Both the position numbers and the translations under genes were made by a program. DNA of 64,000 nt from Promicromonospora sp. AC04 (GTDB taxonomy: Bacteria > Actinomycetota > Actinomycetes > Actinomycetales > Cellulomonadaceae). Within the stretch, counting starts at the first letter, position 1; the number at the start of each line of letters is the position of its first letter. Location of the stretch: positions 62,001 through 126,000 of the forward strand of contig NZ_QBUG01000002.1 of NCBI RefSeq assembly GCF_003058225.1. The letters are read 5' to 3'. A model generated the notes under the pieces. That model was given only the letters and a program-made list of their open reading frames with translations, did not search any database and had not been told where the DNA came from. This document shows, one piece after another, positions 25,939 through 34,136 of this stretch.

Positions 25939-25960
25939 GTAGACTTTGGGTAGACCTTCG
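25939..25960. promoter_or_regulatory. 11-bp direct repeats upstream of the SAF gene
   Basis: GTAGACTTTGG (25939-25949) is followed directly by GTAGACCTTCG (25950-25960), with a shorter related GTACTTTC just before. The 11-bp phase puts the copies on one face of the helix. BldC-type proteins bind head-to-tail on direct repeats, and a BldC-like gene is divergent here, so this is a candidate operator. Inferred only. Confidence 0.5.
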
Positions 25961-26065
25961 ACTACAAGTGAAGGGCGAACCCACACAGAATGGTGCACAG
26001 CCTGGGCAGAGCGCCGGAACCATAGTGATCGAACGTCGCTGATCCGGCATCAGATAAACACTTCT

Positions 26066-26074
26066 TGTGGATAA
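26066..26074. promoter_or_regulatory. Consensus DnaA box
   Basis: TGTGGATAA, the exact complement of TTATCCACA, in the divergent region 36 bases upstream of the BldC-like ATG. It is a single isolated box, so a regulatory or DnaA-titrating site is more likely than an origin. Confidence 0.55.
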
Positions 26075-26110
26075 CCCCCTCATGTCGGTGTCTCGTGCCA
26101 CACTGTTCCC

Positions 26111-26329
26111 ATGGAAAAGCGCTTTCTCTCTCTGGCCGATGTGGTCGAGACCCTGAACATCTCGATGGCCCAGGGCTATGCACTGGTTCGGACCGGCGAC
26201 CTTCCCGCCATCCAGGTGGGCCCTAAGAAGGTCTGGCGCGTCGAAGCAGCCGAGCTCGAGTCATACATCGAGCGTATGTACGCAAAGAGCCGTGAGCGGC
26301 TCAAGGGTTCCGCGGCCACGGACGGCTGA
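26111..26329 (+). CDS. BldC-like MerR-type helix-turn-helix protein
   Basis: 72 residues. FLSLADVVETLNISMAQGYALVRTGDLPAIQVGPKKVWRVE shows (in segments) the excisionase/BldC winged-helix pattern: a helix-turn-helix, then a wing ending in the WRV motif, then a C-terminal helix ELESYIERMYA. BldC-type proteins bind DNA as head-to-tail oligomers and act as developmental regulators in Streptomyces. The divergent placement from the SAF/CpaE-like operon, with 11-bp direct repeats between, suggests it may control that operon. An excisionase role is unlikely, as no integrase or phage gene is near. Confidence 0.88.
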   Translation: MEKRFLSLADVVETLNISMAQGYALVRTGDLPAIQVGPKKVWRVEAAELESYIERMYAKSRERLKGSAATDG

Positions 26330-26349
26330 AAGGCCTCACCGCACACCGA

Positions 26350-26388
26350 CGGGACCGGCGCACTCCAAGCGGAGTGACACCGGTCCCG
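26350..26388 (+). terminator. Hairpin terminator after the BldC-like gene
   Basis: An outer stem CGGGACCGG / CCGGTCCCG and an inner stem CACTCC / GGAGTG with an AAGC loop, separated by a small bulge, about 20 bases after the stop. T-rich TCTCCATTT follows. Confidence 0.75.
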
Positions 26389-26418
26389 CTCTCCATTTGC
26401 CGGGTTTTCTCGACGCCT

Positions 26419-26973
26419 TCAGGGCGCCTCGCTCACGACGAGCAAGGCCGTGAACGGGACCAGCCGAGTTCCGCGATCATCGAGCACGTCGATGTCCAGG
26501 TGGTCACGGCCGACCCGCCCGATCCGGCCGCCCACGGCGCCGCTCAGCGTGCGCACCGTGACACGCGCCCGATCACGCTGGAGGGTCCGCAGCACCGGCC
26601 CCAGCCCGAGCGTGTCCCGCCGCGACGTCGCGGACGCCGCTTGACGGGCAAGGCCGCGCACGCCCGCCACCGCGCCCAACGGCACGAGGTGCTGGCTTGC
26701 CGGTTCGGGCCGGACCCCCTGCAGCAGCACCCACTCGTCCGCCACCTCCCGCACGACGCCGCGCAACGGTGCGCCGTCGAGCAGCTCGAGCGTGACCACC
26801 GTCCCGACCGCGGCGCGGAACCGGTCCGCGAGCGTCATCGTCGCGTGCTCGGCACGCGTCATCTCGGACACGAGCGCGTCGGCCTCGGCCGCTGACTGCG
26901 CGCGAGCCTGCGCCTCGAGATCGCTGAAGAGCGACTCCCAGCGCGTAGGACTGGCCGGGTGCAGGGACGTCAT
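26419..26973 (-). CDS. Conserved hypothetical protein, small beta-barrel-like
   Basis: 184 residues from ATG 26973 (ATG 26985 is also possible; neither has a strong SD). It begins with an amphipathic Ala/Glu-rich helix (RWESLFSDLEAQARAQS). The middle is beta-rich, with a repeated Val/Gly pattern (VTLELLDGAPLRGVVREVADEWVLL as segments; VTVRTLSGAVGGRIGRVGRDHLDIDV), reminiscent of two Sm-like or SH3-like folds. No signal or membrane helix. Convergent with the BldC-like gene. I do not recognise a named family, and its function is unknown. Confidence 0.7.
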   Translation of the reverse strand: MTSLHPASPTRWESLFSDLEAQARAQSAAEADALVSEMTRAEHATMTLADRFRAAVGTVVTLELLDGAPLRGVVREVADEWVLLQGVRPEPASQHLVPLGAVAGVRGLARQAASATSRRDTLGLGPVLRTLQRDRARVTVRTLSGAVGGRIGRVGRDHLDIDVLDDRGTRLVPFTALLVVSEAP

Positions 26974-26988
26974 GGACACAACCATGCG

Positions 26989-26997
26989 CTATCCACA
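26989..26997. promoter_or_regulatory. Near-consensus DnaA box
   Basis: CTATCCACA, one mismatch from TTATCCACA, just upstream of the minus-strand hypothetical gene. The 26986-27126 interval also contains repeated CATCAAC words (27060-27080) and is A/T-rich for this genome, so it is the likely divergent promoter region. Confidence 0.4.
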
Positions 26998-27126
26998 GGC
27001 ATCTCGCCCCCCGGTAGACACCCTGTCGACACCGATGTTGAATATCGATCGCCGGACAACATCAACAGGCATCAACATCGCCTGATGGGCTCATCATGTT
27101 CGAAATCGGATACTGCAGGGGGAACC

Positions 27127-28143
27127 ATGTCGACCAATGCCCTCAACCACACACCTTCCGCGGGTCGCGTCAGGGATCGCCGGGCGGAGCCTCAGGGAGA
27201 CCGGCTACCGGCGGGCATCGCAGACACGGCCGAGAACACGACGGAGAACGGGCCGCGGAACACGGCGGGCACCAGGCGCGGGCTCCTCGGACTGCTTGCC
27301 GTCGGCGCCGCGCTCACCGCGGCGGCCGGCGCGCTCGGGGCGCGCACGTGGCAGGTCGGCGCGGGCCTCGGCTCGGCGCTCTTCCCGATCGAGGACATCG
27401 TCGAGCTCGCCGCGGTCGCCGTCGGCACGGTGGTTGCGGGCTGGGTCGGGCTGCACGCGCTCGTCGCGCTGACGTGCGTCCTTGCGGATCGGCGCGGCGT
27501 GCGCTGGGCGGCGGGCGAACGGACCGTGGCGCGGCACGCACCGGCAGTGGTGCGCCGCCTCGCTCGCGTGGCCGCGGGCGCCGGGCTCGGTCTCGCACTC
27601 ACAACCCCCACGGCGATGGCCCTGCCCGACCCACCCGGAACCCCCGCGGCGGCGGACGCCGGGCCCGCCGTCGTGCTCGACCTCGGCTGGCAGCCGACGA
27701 GCCACGAGACGACGGACCGGAAGGCGACCGACCAGCAGAAGACCAGCCAGCAGAAGACCCGTGAGCAGAAGACCGGTGGGAGAGCGACCGATCAGGAACC
27801 GCCGGCCAACCGCACACGGAGCCGCTCCGTGTCGCCGCTGCACGATCCCGCACCCGATCGATCGTCGCTGGTAAACCGGGGCGGGCACACGGGATCGGTG
27901 CGTGAGCCGCTGGTCGTGGTCGAGTCAGGCGACACCCTGTGGGCGATCGCCGCGGACCAGCTCGCAGCGGACCGGCACGCCACGACACCGGCCACCGCTG
28001 GCGACGGCGTCGACCACACCGACACCGCGCCGTCCGACGCCGAGATCGCCGAGGCGGTCGCTCAGTGGCACGACGCCAACCGCCGGGTGCTGGGCACGAA
28101 CCCCGACCTGATCCTTCCGGGCACAGCGCTGCATCGGCCCTGA
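27127..28143 (+). CDS. LysM-domain membrane protein
   Basis: 338 residues from ATG 27127 with AGGGGGAA upstream. Two or three hydrophobic helices occupy the N-terminal half (GLLGLLAVGAALTAAAGALG; VELAAVAVGTVVAGWVGLHA region; a third ending ALTTPTAMALP that may serve as a cleavage region). Then come a polar linker with 15-bp repeats giving (D/S)QQKT and REQKT, and a C-terminal LysM domain (VVVESGDTLWAIAADQLA ... NPDLILPGTAL) for peptidoglycan binding. An acidic insertion of about 30 residues splits the LysM motif. It probably sits at the membrane-wall interface. Followed by the Rv3235-like gene after 54 bases. Confidence 0.87.
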   Translation: MSTNALNHTPSAGRVRDRRAEPQGDRLPAGIADTAENTTENGPRNTAGTRRGLLGLLAVGAALTAAAGALGARTWQVGAGLGSALFPIEDIVELAAVAVGTVVAGWVGLHALVALTCVLADRRGVRWAAGERTVARHAPAVVRRLARVAAGAGLGLALTTPTAMALPDPPGTPAAADAGPAVVLDLGWQPTSHETTDRKATDQQKTSQQKTREQKTGGRATDQEPPANRTRSRSVSPLHDPAPDRSSLVNRGGHTGSVREPLVVVESGDTLWAIAADQLAADRHATTPATAGDGVDHTDTAPSDAEIAEAVAQWHDANRRVLGTNPDLILPGTALHRP

Positions 28144-28197
28144 CAGCTCCACCATCCCGACCGGCTCCCGATCCGCATCGTCCCCAGGAGATCCCGC

Positions 28198-28827
28198 GTG
28201 ACCACACTCGACGTCCCGCCCGAGACCGCACCCGCGCGGCCCCGTCCCGACACCCCGGCCCCGGCCCCGGCGCAACTCGCCATCGGCACGGCGCCGCGCA
28301 CCACCAGCAGCACGGTGACGCCGACCCGGCGGCCTGTCACACCGCCGGTCGGACCCGTCACCGGGCCGGGGATCGGTCAGCGGCTGCGGCGCATGCGGAT
28401 CGGCGGCACGCCGTACCCCGAGCTGCAGAACGCGGCCGCGGCCCTCGAAGCACTGTCCGGACGCCCGGTACCCGAGCCGGACCCCACCCTGCCCGACCCC
28501 ACCGCGCAGGTGTGCCGCGTGGTCCGCGCCGCCGTGGAGGTGCTCCGCGGCGAGCGTCCCGCGGCTCAGCTCGCGCGCTGGGTCACGCCGCAGGTCTACG
28601 ACCAGCTGCTGGAACGAGGCCGGCTCATGCGGGAGGCCCGGCAGGTGCGGCCGCCTCGGCCCAAGGCGCATGCGGCGGTGGTCCGGCGCGTGCGGATGGT
28701 CCGGCTGGGCGCGACGTCGGCGGAGGCGACTGTGATCCTGCACGACGAGGGCCGGGTGCGCGCCGCCGCGGTCCGGCTGGAGGCGCGGCGGGGAGTCTGG
28801 CGGGTAGCGGTCCTGGAGATCGGCTGA
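28198..28827 (+). CDS. Rv3235-family protein
   Basis: 209 residues, GTG start at 28198 with AGGAG eight bases upstream. A disordered Pro/Thr-rich N-terminus of about 75 residues is followed by a compact alpha-beta domain (AQVCRVVRAAVEVLRGERPAAQLARWVTPQVYDQL in segments; VRMVRLGATSAEATVILHDEGRVRAAAVRLE). This matches the actinobacterial Rv3235 family, which I recall as often encoded near secA; no secA is in this window. The domain looks like a small ligand- or protein-binding fold; function unknown. Confidence 0.8.
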   Translation: MTTLDVPPETAPARPRPDTPAPAPAQLAIGTAPRTTSSTVTPTRRPVTPPVGPVTGPGIGQRLRRMRIGGTPYPELQNAAAALEALSGRPVPEPDPTLPDPTAQVCRVVRAAVEVLRGERPAAQLARWVTPQVYDQLLERGRLMREARQVRPPRPKAHAAVVRRVRMVRLGATSAEATVILHDEGRVRAAAVRLEARRGVWRVAVLEIG

Positions 28828-28858
28828 GCAGCTTCGGCCGGGCACGGATCCGCGCCGG

Positions 28859-29497
28859 CTACGCCCACTCGACGATCAGGTCGGCGGCGTCCCGGGTGGT
28901 CGCGATGACGTCCGCGTTGCGCTGGTCGGAACCACGCGCCCACGCCTCGGCGTCGGACGGAGGCTTGCCGAAGGCCCGATGGCGCGCGACGAGGCGCCGC
29001 AGGCGCTCGGCGTCGGGCAGGTCGATGTACCAGACCTCTGCCATCCGGGCGCGGGCCGCGGGCCAGGCGCCGCCGGGGGCGAGGAGGTAGTTGCCCTCCG
29101 TGATCACCAGGGGCTCGTCGGTGACGGCGGTGCCGGCCGCTATCGGCTCCTCGATCTCGCGGCGGAACTCCGGCGCGTAGACGGGCGGGCTGCCCGGCCG
29201 ACGGTCCGCGATCCGGTCGATCAGGGCGGCGTAACCGGCGTCGTCGAACGTGTCGATCGCGCCCTTGCGGGCGCGGCTGCCGTGGGCCTCCAGGACCCTG
29301 TTCGACAGGTGGAAGCCGTCCATGCCGACCACCACGGCCGTGCCGGACGGGAGGCCCGCGGCAAGGGCGGTGGCCAGCGTCGACTTCCCGGCGCCGGGCG
29401 GTCCGGTGATCCCGAGGACACGCGCCCCGCCCGCCCGAGCGGCCTCGGCGGCGAGCCCGGCCGCGCGCTCGACGAGCTCGCCGGTGGTCAGGCGCAC
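28859..29497 (-). CDS. Uridine kinase/phosphoribulokinase-like nucleoside kinase
   Basis: 212 residues from GTG 29497. P-loop GITGPPGAGKSTLATALAA, then MDGFHLSNRVLEAHGSRARKGAIDTFD (in segments; the DGFHL motif binds substrate), PVYAPEFRREIEEPI, and VITEGNYLLAPGGAW. This pattern is that of the PanK/uridine kinase-like group, including fructose- or pantothenate-type kinases annotated as nucleoside/nucleotide kinase family. The start lies ten bases inside the PfkB gene, so the two kinases are translationally coupled. Substrate unknown; pairing with a PfkB kinase suggests sugar or nucleoside salvage. Confidence 0.85.
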   Translation of the reverse strand: MRLTTGELVERAAGLAAEAARAGGARVLGITGPPGAGKSTLATALAAGLPSGTAVVVGMDGFHLSNRVLEAHGSRARKGAIDTFDDAGYAALIDRIADRRPGSPPVYAPEFRREIEEPIAAGTAVTDEPLVITEGNYLLAPGGAWPAARARMAEVWYIDLPDAERLRRLVARHRAFGKPPSDAEAWARGSDQRNADVIATTRDAADLIVEWA

Positions 29498-30372
29498 GAC
29501 AGGTGCTCCAGCCAGGAGCGAGGGCCGACGTACTGCACCCGGATGGTCGCGACCCGCACCGCCTCCTCGACCGCGGCCTCCAGGCCGGCGCCTCGGGCGA
29601 GCGCCACCGACAGCGCGCCGTGGAAGGCGTCCCCCGCGCCGAGGGTGTCGCGCACGGCGACCGTCGGCACGTCGGTGGATCCGCGCCGGCCGTCCTTGTC
29701 GCACCAGGTCACGGGCCCGGGACCGTGCGTCGCGACGACGGCTCGGGACTGCTCGACACCGTCCGGCGCGCGGAAGTCCGCGGACCGGGCCGTGACGTCC
29801 GCCGAGCCGAGGAGGTCGGCGAAGACCGGGCGCCACCGGCCGGCGTCGAGCACGATCAGGGGGCGGGGTTCGAGGGACTTCGCGTACGCGAGCACGCTCC
29901 TGGCCAGGTCGGGATGGTGGCCGTCGAGCAGGACGACGTCGGGCCGGGGCAGAGCGTCGAGGGCTGCGTGCGTGACGTCGAAGCCGGCGGCGAGGGCAGC
30001 GTCGGGCGAGACCACCGACCTGTCGCCGGTCTCCTGGTCGACCATCACGGCCGACACGGCGAGGGGAATCTCGCGCCCCTCCGCCGCGTCGAGGATCTCC
30101 ACGCCGTGGCGCTCCAGGTCGCCCCGTGCGGCCGAGGCAACCGGACCCGAACCCATCGCGCTGATCAGCAGCGCCCGCGCCCCGAGCGTCGCGGCCGTGA
30201 CCGCGGCGTTTGCCGCGGGACCGCCCGCCGACACGTCCTGACGGACAGCCGTGACCTTCTGGTTGGGCCCCGGCCGGACGGCGCTGCGATGGATCACATC
30301 CAGCGTCGCCAAACCAGCAAACCAGCAGGTCACAGGCAGTTTTTGATGAGCTTCGGCTGGAGCGTCGGACAT
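29488..30372 (-). CDS. PfkB-family carbohydrate kinase
   Basis: 294 residues. Ribokinase-like fold: the N-terminal GLATLDVIHRSAVRPGPNQK, the first PfkB signature region AGGPAANAAVTAATLGA, and the C-terminal anion-hole motif VRDTLGAGDAFHGAL with the catalytic Asp. ATP-dependent phosphorylation of a sugar or nucleoside is expected; the exact substrate is not readable. It is in the same direction as, and downstream of, the TipA-like regulator, with a terminator between, so it probably has its own promoter. Its last ten bases overlap the following kinase gene. Confidence 0.9.
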   Translation of the reverse strand: MSDAPAEAHQKLPVTCWFAGLATLDVIHRSAVRPGPNQKVTAVRQDVSAGGPAANAAVTAATLGARALLISAMGSGPVASAARGDLERHGVEILDAAEGREIPLAVSAVMVDQETGDRSVVSPDAALAAGFDVTHAALDALPRPDVVLLDGHHPDLARSVLAYAKSLEPRPLIVLDAGRWRPVFADLLGSADVTARSADFRAPDGVEQSRAVVATHGPGPVTWCDKDGRRGSTDVPTVAVRDTLGAGDAFHGALSVALARGAGLEAAVEEAVRVATIRVQYVGPRSWLEHLSCA

Positions 30373-30507
30373 GTGCAGAGGCTACCTTTGAAACCGAGTG
30401 TCAGAGACCGGGCATACCGCGCAAACATGACGACGACCAGGCCGACCATACCTCCGCGGCGCCGCTGACACCCGTAAAGAGCTCGGCGCTCGCCGTCCTT
30501 GGGGGTC

Positions 30508-30540
30508 CCGCCGGTGGGCAACGTCATTGCCCACCGGCGG
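30508..30540 (-). terminator. Hairpin after the TipA-like regulator gene
   Basis: Perfect 14-base arms (CCGCCGGTGGGCAA and its complement) with a CGTCA loop, seven bases beyond the regulator stop on the minus strand. A CCCCCAAGG tail follows rather than a T-run. Confidence 0.75.
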
Positions 30541-30546
30541 AGCCTC

Positions 30547-31317
30547 TCAGTAGACCTGGTCCGCGTAGACGCGCAGCACGTCCCGAACGAACGTCGCCCC
30601 TTCGGTGCCGCCGTAGTTCGCGGCGAACCGCTCGTCCGCGACGTACATGTCGGCCAGGCCGAGCAGGTAGCCCCGGTCGGGGCGACCCTGCTCGTGGCCG
30701 GGCGTGCCGGGGACGGCGACGAGCCACTCGGCGTGCCGGGCGGCAATCGCCTGTGCCTCGTCCGAAGCCGGGTCCAGGCCCGCCTCCGCCGCGTCGGTCC
30801 AGGCCTTGATCAGCGTTTCCAGCCGCGCCTTCCATTGCTGCTGCCCCTGCTCACCAAGCCCGCGCCACCACGCGTCGCTCTTCTGGTACGCGTCGCGGCC
30901 CCAGCGCTCGGTCACCTCCTGCTCGTACTGCGTGTGGTCAAAACCGTCGAACATGTCCTTCGCCATGATGTCCTCCTTCGTGTCCGGGTCCTTCTCGAGA
31001 GCTGCGACGGTCCGTTCGACCGACGCGATCTGCCGCGCCAGCCGGTCCTGCTCCGCCCGCAACGAGACGAGATGGGTGCGTAGCGCCTCCGCCTCGCCCT
31101 GGTCGGTGTCGAGCACCTCGGCGATGTCGCCGAGACCGAGCCCGAGGTCGCGCAGCAGCAGGATCCGCTGCAGCCGCACCAGCGCGGTGCGGTCGTAGCG
31201 GCGCGGGCCGCTCGCCGTCGTCCGGGCGGCGGGCAGCAGCCCGACGGCGTCGTAGTGGCGCAGCGTCCGGCTCGTGACGCCGGTCAGCCGCGCTATCTCC
31301 TGGATGGACCATTGCAT
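30547..31317 (-). CDS. MerR-family regulator with TipAS antibiotic-recognition domain
   Basis: About 256 residues. The N-terminal MerR winged helix (SIQEIARLTGVTSRTLRHYDAVGLLP in segments; RRYDRTALVRLQRILLLRDLGL) is followed by a coiled-coil dimer helix (residues about 75-115), then a TipAS domain (MFDGFDHTQYEQEVTERWGRDAY in segments; ARHAEWL; YVADERFAANYGG). TipAL-type regulators bind thiopeptides and cationic drugs and activate their own promoter. An in-frame internal ATG at the coiled-coil/TipAS junction (IMAKDMFDGF) could yield a short TipAS form, as in Streptomyces tipA. The start is probably ATG 31317; ATG 31326 is the alternative. Confidence 0.92.
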   Translation of the reverse strand: MQWSIQEIARLTGVTSRTLRHYDAVGLLPAARTTASGPRRYDRTALVRLQRILLLRDLGLGLGDIAEVLDTDQGEAEALRTHLVSLRAEQDRLARQIASVERTVAALEKDPDTKEDIMAKDMFDGFDHTQYEQEVTERWGRDAYQKSDAWWRGLGEQGQQQWKARLETLIKAWTDAAEAGLDPASDEAQAIAARHAEWLVAVPGTPGHEQGRPDRGYLLGLADMYVADERFAANYGGTEGATFVRDVLRVYADQVY

Positions 31318-31333
31318 GTGCACCACGGTAGAG

Positions 31334-31350
31334 GTTGACGCCGCGTCAAC
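31334..31350 (-). promoter_or_regulatory. MerR-type palindrome upstream of the TipA-like gene
   Basis: GTTGACGCCGCGTCAAC is a 7-3-7 inverted repeat located 17-33 bases upstream of the start. It includes a TTGAC -35-like word. MerR proteins bind dyads within the promoter spacer, so autoregulation is likely; inferred. Confidence 0.65.
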
Positions 31351-31397
31351 TTCAACCCCTATTTTTCAACGGGCGCGCGGCGCTGGCGATGACCACC

Positions 31398-31406
31398 TGT
31401 GGATAA
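31398..31406. promoter_or_regulatory. Consensus DnaA box
   Basis: TGTGGATAA (complement TTATCCACA), an isolated exact box 38 bases upstream of the ATG at 31444. Significance unknown. Confidence 0.45.
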
Positions 31407-31443
31407 CGGCCCGGCGGCAGCCAGCGGGGTAATACTGAGCCGC

Positions 31444-31857
31444 ATGACATCATCAAACGAGATCATCCCGGATCAACCGCTAGTCGACGACGCCGCGCTG
31501 CTCGCCTTCGCAAACTTCCTGCACGACGACGTCACGCCCCGCCGCCGCACGCTCTGGTTCGTCATGCTCGACGGCGAGCGCCGTCCGCTGCCGGTGATCG
31601 TCCCGGTCGACCACGTGCCGGACGAGCCCGACCCGCACATGGTGAACGACCTGGGCAGCGCCTGGCGCGAGATCCTGCAGGGCGAGCCCGGTGCGTCGAT
31701 CCTGCTCATGCTCGAGCGGCCCGGCTCGGCGGCGGCTTCGTTCGAGGACCACGCCTGGCGGGTGGCGCTCCGCGCGGCGGCCGCGGAGCACGACCTCGCG
31801 GTCGCCGCGTTCTTCCTCGCGACGGTGGACGGCGTCGTGGCCCTGTCCCCCGACTGA
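31444..31857 (+). CDS. Conserved hypothetical protein
   Basis: 137 residues from ATG 31444. An N-terminal segment DDAALLAFANFLHDDVTPRRRTLWFVMLDGERRPLPVIVPVDHVPD (in segments) is followed by an alpha-beta C-terminus with ASILLMLERPGSAAASFEDHAWRVALRAAA and LATVDGVVAL. No signal peptide, membrane helix or metal motif. The alternating strand-helix pattern suggests a small globular fold. I do not recognise the family. It stands alone; the flanking regions are non-coding. Confidence 0.72.
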   Translation: MTSSNEIIPDQPLVDDAALLAFANFLHDDVTPRRRTLWFVMLDGERRPLPVIVPVDHVPDEPDPHMVNDLGSAWREILQGEPGASILLMLERPGSAAASFEDHAWRVALRAAAAEHDLAVAAFFLATVDGVVALSPD

Positions 31858-32162
31858 CCGATCCGCATCGAGATCGTCGCGTGCTGCGTGACCGACGCGC
31901 GTCCCCAGGTCGGCGCGGCGCCGTGCGCGGCGTCGGGGGCCCGGTCGATCTCGTCGGCGTCGTCGGCGTCGCCGCGGGCCACCTCGGTGAAGGTCTGGGT
32001 TGCAGATAGCTGCAACCGGACCGTGACCTCGCGGCGCAAGCCGCGCGGGCGACGGGACAAATGGACTGCAGAGGACAGATCGGCGGACCGACGAAGCCGG
32101 ACACGACGAGCCGGGCACCCTGCCCGGACCACCCTGCCCAGACCACGATGAGAGGCGTCCCC
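31858..32162. other. Gene-free region upstream of the vWA lipoprotein gene
   Basis: 305 bases. It contains short GTCGGCGTC-like repeats near 31945-31970 and a lower-GC stretch (GGTTGCAGATAGCTGCAACC, 31997-32016), an inverted repeat with eight-base arms that could be an operator or hairpin. No gene recognised. Confidence 0.5.
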
Positions 32163-33875
32163 ATGACCCCCGCACCCGACCGGACCCACCGCACCGCAGG
32201 CGCACGACCGCGAGCCGTGCCACCGACGGTGCCACTGATGGTGCCGCTGGCCGCGGCGCTGACCGTGGTGCTGGCACTCACGGGCTGCACCGCCCAGGGC
32301 GAGCCGTCAGAGACCACCGTCGACTCGGCGGAGCTGCCGGCTCCGGCCCTGGAGGCGCCCAGCGACACGGAGGCGCTGAGCGGCGCCGAGGCCGCGCCGT
32401 TGCTCCCAGGGCCGGCGCAGACCGGCCCCGCGACAGACCAGCGGCAGCTGATCGAGGAGCAGGAGGAGTACGACGACTCCCCCGAGACTCCGTTCCAGGA
32501 CGTCGCCACGAGCCCGCTGTCCACGTTCTCGGCCGACGTCGACACGGCGTCGTACTCGAACCTGCGCCGCCAGGTGAACCAGGGAGTGGCGCCCGAGGGC
32601 GTGCGCATCGAGGAGCTGGTCAACTACTTCGACTACGACTACCCGGCGCCCGACGCCGGTGCGGAGCACCCGTTCTCGGTGTCGACCCAGGTAGCGAGGG
32701 CGCCGTGGAACCCGGAACACCAGCTCGCGATGGTGGGCGTGCAGGCCACGGAGGCGATACCGACGTCGGAGGGCAACAACATCGTCTTCCTGCTGGACGT
32801 GTCCGGGTCGATGGACGAGCCGAACAAGCTGCCGCTGCTTGCGGAGTCGTTCGCACTCCTGGTGGAGCAGCTCGACGAGGACGACCGGGTGTCGATAGTG
32901 ACCTACGCGGGCGACAACCAGGTGGTCGCGGACTCGGTGCCGGGTTCGGAGCACGGCGTGCTCGTGGACCACCTGCGGTCGCTGCGCGCCGGCGGGTCCA
33001 CGGGCGGGGCGGCCGGGCTGCGGACGGCGTACGAGCTGGCCGAGAAGAACTTCGTCGAGGGCGGCAACAACCGGGTGATCCTCGCGACCGACGGCGACTT
33101 CAACGTGGGCCCGTCCACGCCCGAGGAGCTCACCGAGCTGATCGAGACCGAGCGCGAGTCCGGGGTCTACCTGTCCGTGCTGGGCTTCGGCATGTACAAC
33201 CTGAAGGACAACACGATGGAGGCGATCGCCGACCACGGGAACGGCAACTACGCCTACATCGACACCCTTGCCGAGGCGCGCAAGGTCCTGGTCGACGAGT
33301 ACGGCTCGACCATGTTCGTGGTGGCCAAGGACCTGAAGCTGCAGGTCGAGCTCAACCCGGCCGCCGTCGCCTCCTACCGGCTGATCGGGTACGACAACCG
33401 GCGCCTTGAGGACGAGGACTTCGACGACGACACCAAGGACGCGGGCGACGTCGGGGCGGGGCACTCCGTCACCGCGTTCTACGAGCTGGTCCCTGCAGAC
33501 GCGGACGGCGACGACACCTCGGACGACGGCGAGCTGAAGTACTCCGACCGGGAGGTCGGCACGAGCGACGACTTCATGACCGTGCACGTGCGGTACAAGG
33601 AGCCGGGCGGCAACGAGACCACCACCGGCACCGCTGCCAGCACCGAGGTCGAGTTCCCCGTCGGCGCCGACGCGTTCACGACGACACCGACGGCGGACTT
33701 CGCCTTCGCCTCGGCGGTGGCCGAGCTCGGGCTGATCGCCACGGGCTCCGAGTACAAGGCCGGGGCGAACCTCGACGCGGTCCAAGAGCGGGCGGCTGGC
33801 GCCCTGGGCGAGGACCCGTACGGGCTGCGGGCGGAGTTCGTCGACCTGGTGGACGCCTACCGCGGCCTGGCGTGA
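32163..33875 (+). CDS. von Willebrand factor type A lipoprotein (YfbK type)
   Basis: 570 residues from ATG 32163. A twin-Arg-free lipoprotein signal with lipobox LALTGC, then an acidic linker, a YfbK N-terminal region (SPLSTFSADVDTASYSNLRRQ in segments; RIEELVNYFDYDYP), a VWA domain with an intact MIDAS motif (FLLDVSGSMDEPNKL, the later Thr in RAGGSTGG, and ATDGDFN), and a C-terminal DUF3520-like region (VELNPAAVASYRLIGYDNR in segments). It should be anchored on the outer face of the membrane and bind a partner via a metal ion. No nearby sigma or kinase partner. Function inferred only as adhesion or complex assembly. Confidence 0.9.
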   Translation: MTPAPDRTHRTAGARPRAVPPTVPLMVPLAAALTVVLALTGCTAQGEPSETTVDSAELPAPALEAPSDTEALSGAEAAPLLPGPAQTGPATDQRQLIEEQEEYDDSPETPFQDVATSPLSTFSADVDTASYSNLRRQVNQGVAPEGVRIEELVNYFDYDYPAPDAGAEHPFSVSTQVARAPWNPEHQLAMVGVQATEAIPTSEGNNIVFLLDVSGSMDEPNKLPLLAESFALLVEQLDEDDRVSIVTYAGDNQVVADSVPGSEHGVLVDHLRSLRAGGSTGGAAGLRTAYELAEKNFVEGGNNRVILATDGDFNVGPSTPEELTELIETERESGVYLSVLGFGMYNLKDNTMEAIADHGNGNYAYIDTLAEARKVLVDEYGSTMFVVAKDLKLQVELNPAAVASYRLIGYDNRRLEDEDFDDDTKDAGDVGAGHSVTAFYELVPADADGDDTSDDGELKYSDREVGTSDDFMTVHVRYKEPGGNETTTGTAASTEVEFPVGADAFTTTPTADFAFASAVAELGLIATGSEYKAGANLDAVQERAAGALGEDPYGLRAEFVDLVDAYRGLA

Positions 33876-34136
33876 TCTCGACCTTGCTCGGCCTTCTCCA
33901 CGCCCTGTGATTTCGACGCGGCGCATCGAAAGACATACAGAATGCACGGGAAGTTGTTTTCGACCTGTGGTCGGTCGCGGAATTTTCGGCCGACCGTGAT
34001 CGCTGCAGAATCACGGACTTCTCCGGGATCTGTCCCGCTTCGAGAATGCCTTTGGTTACCGATCTGGGCGCATTCTGGCGCCCGAGGTCATTCTCGATGC
34101 GGACCGATTGACCGAGAGCCGGGTGACGCGGATCGG

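Noticed and set aside
26111-26329. Prophage excisionase.
   Set aside because: No integrase, attachment sites or phage genes nearby; the BldC-like developmental regulator pattern fits better.
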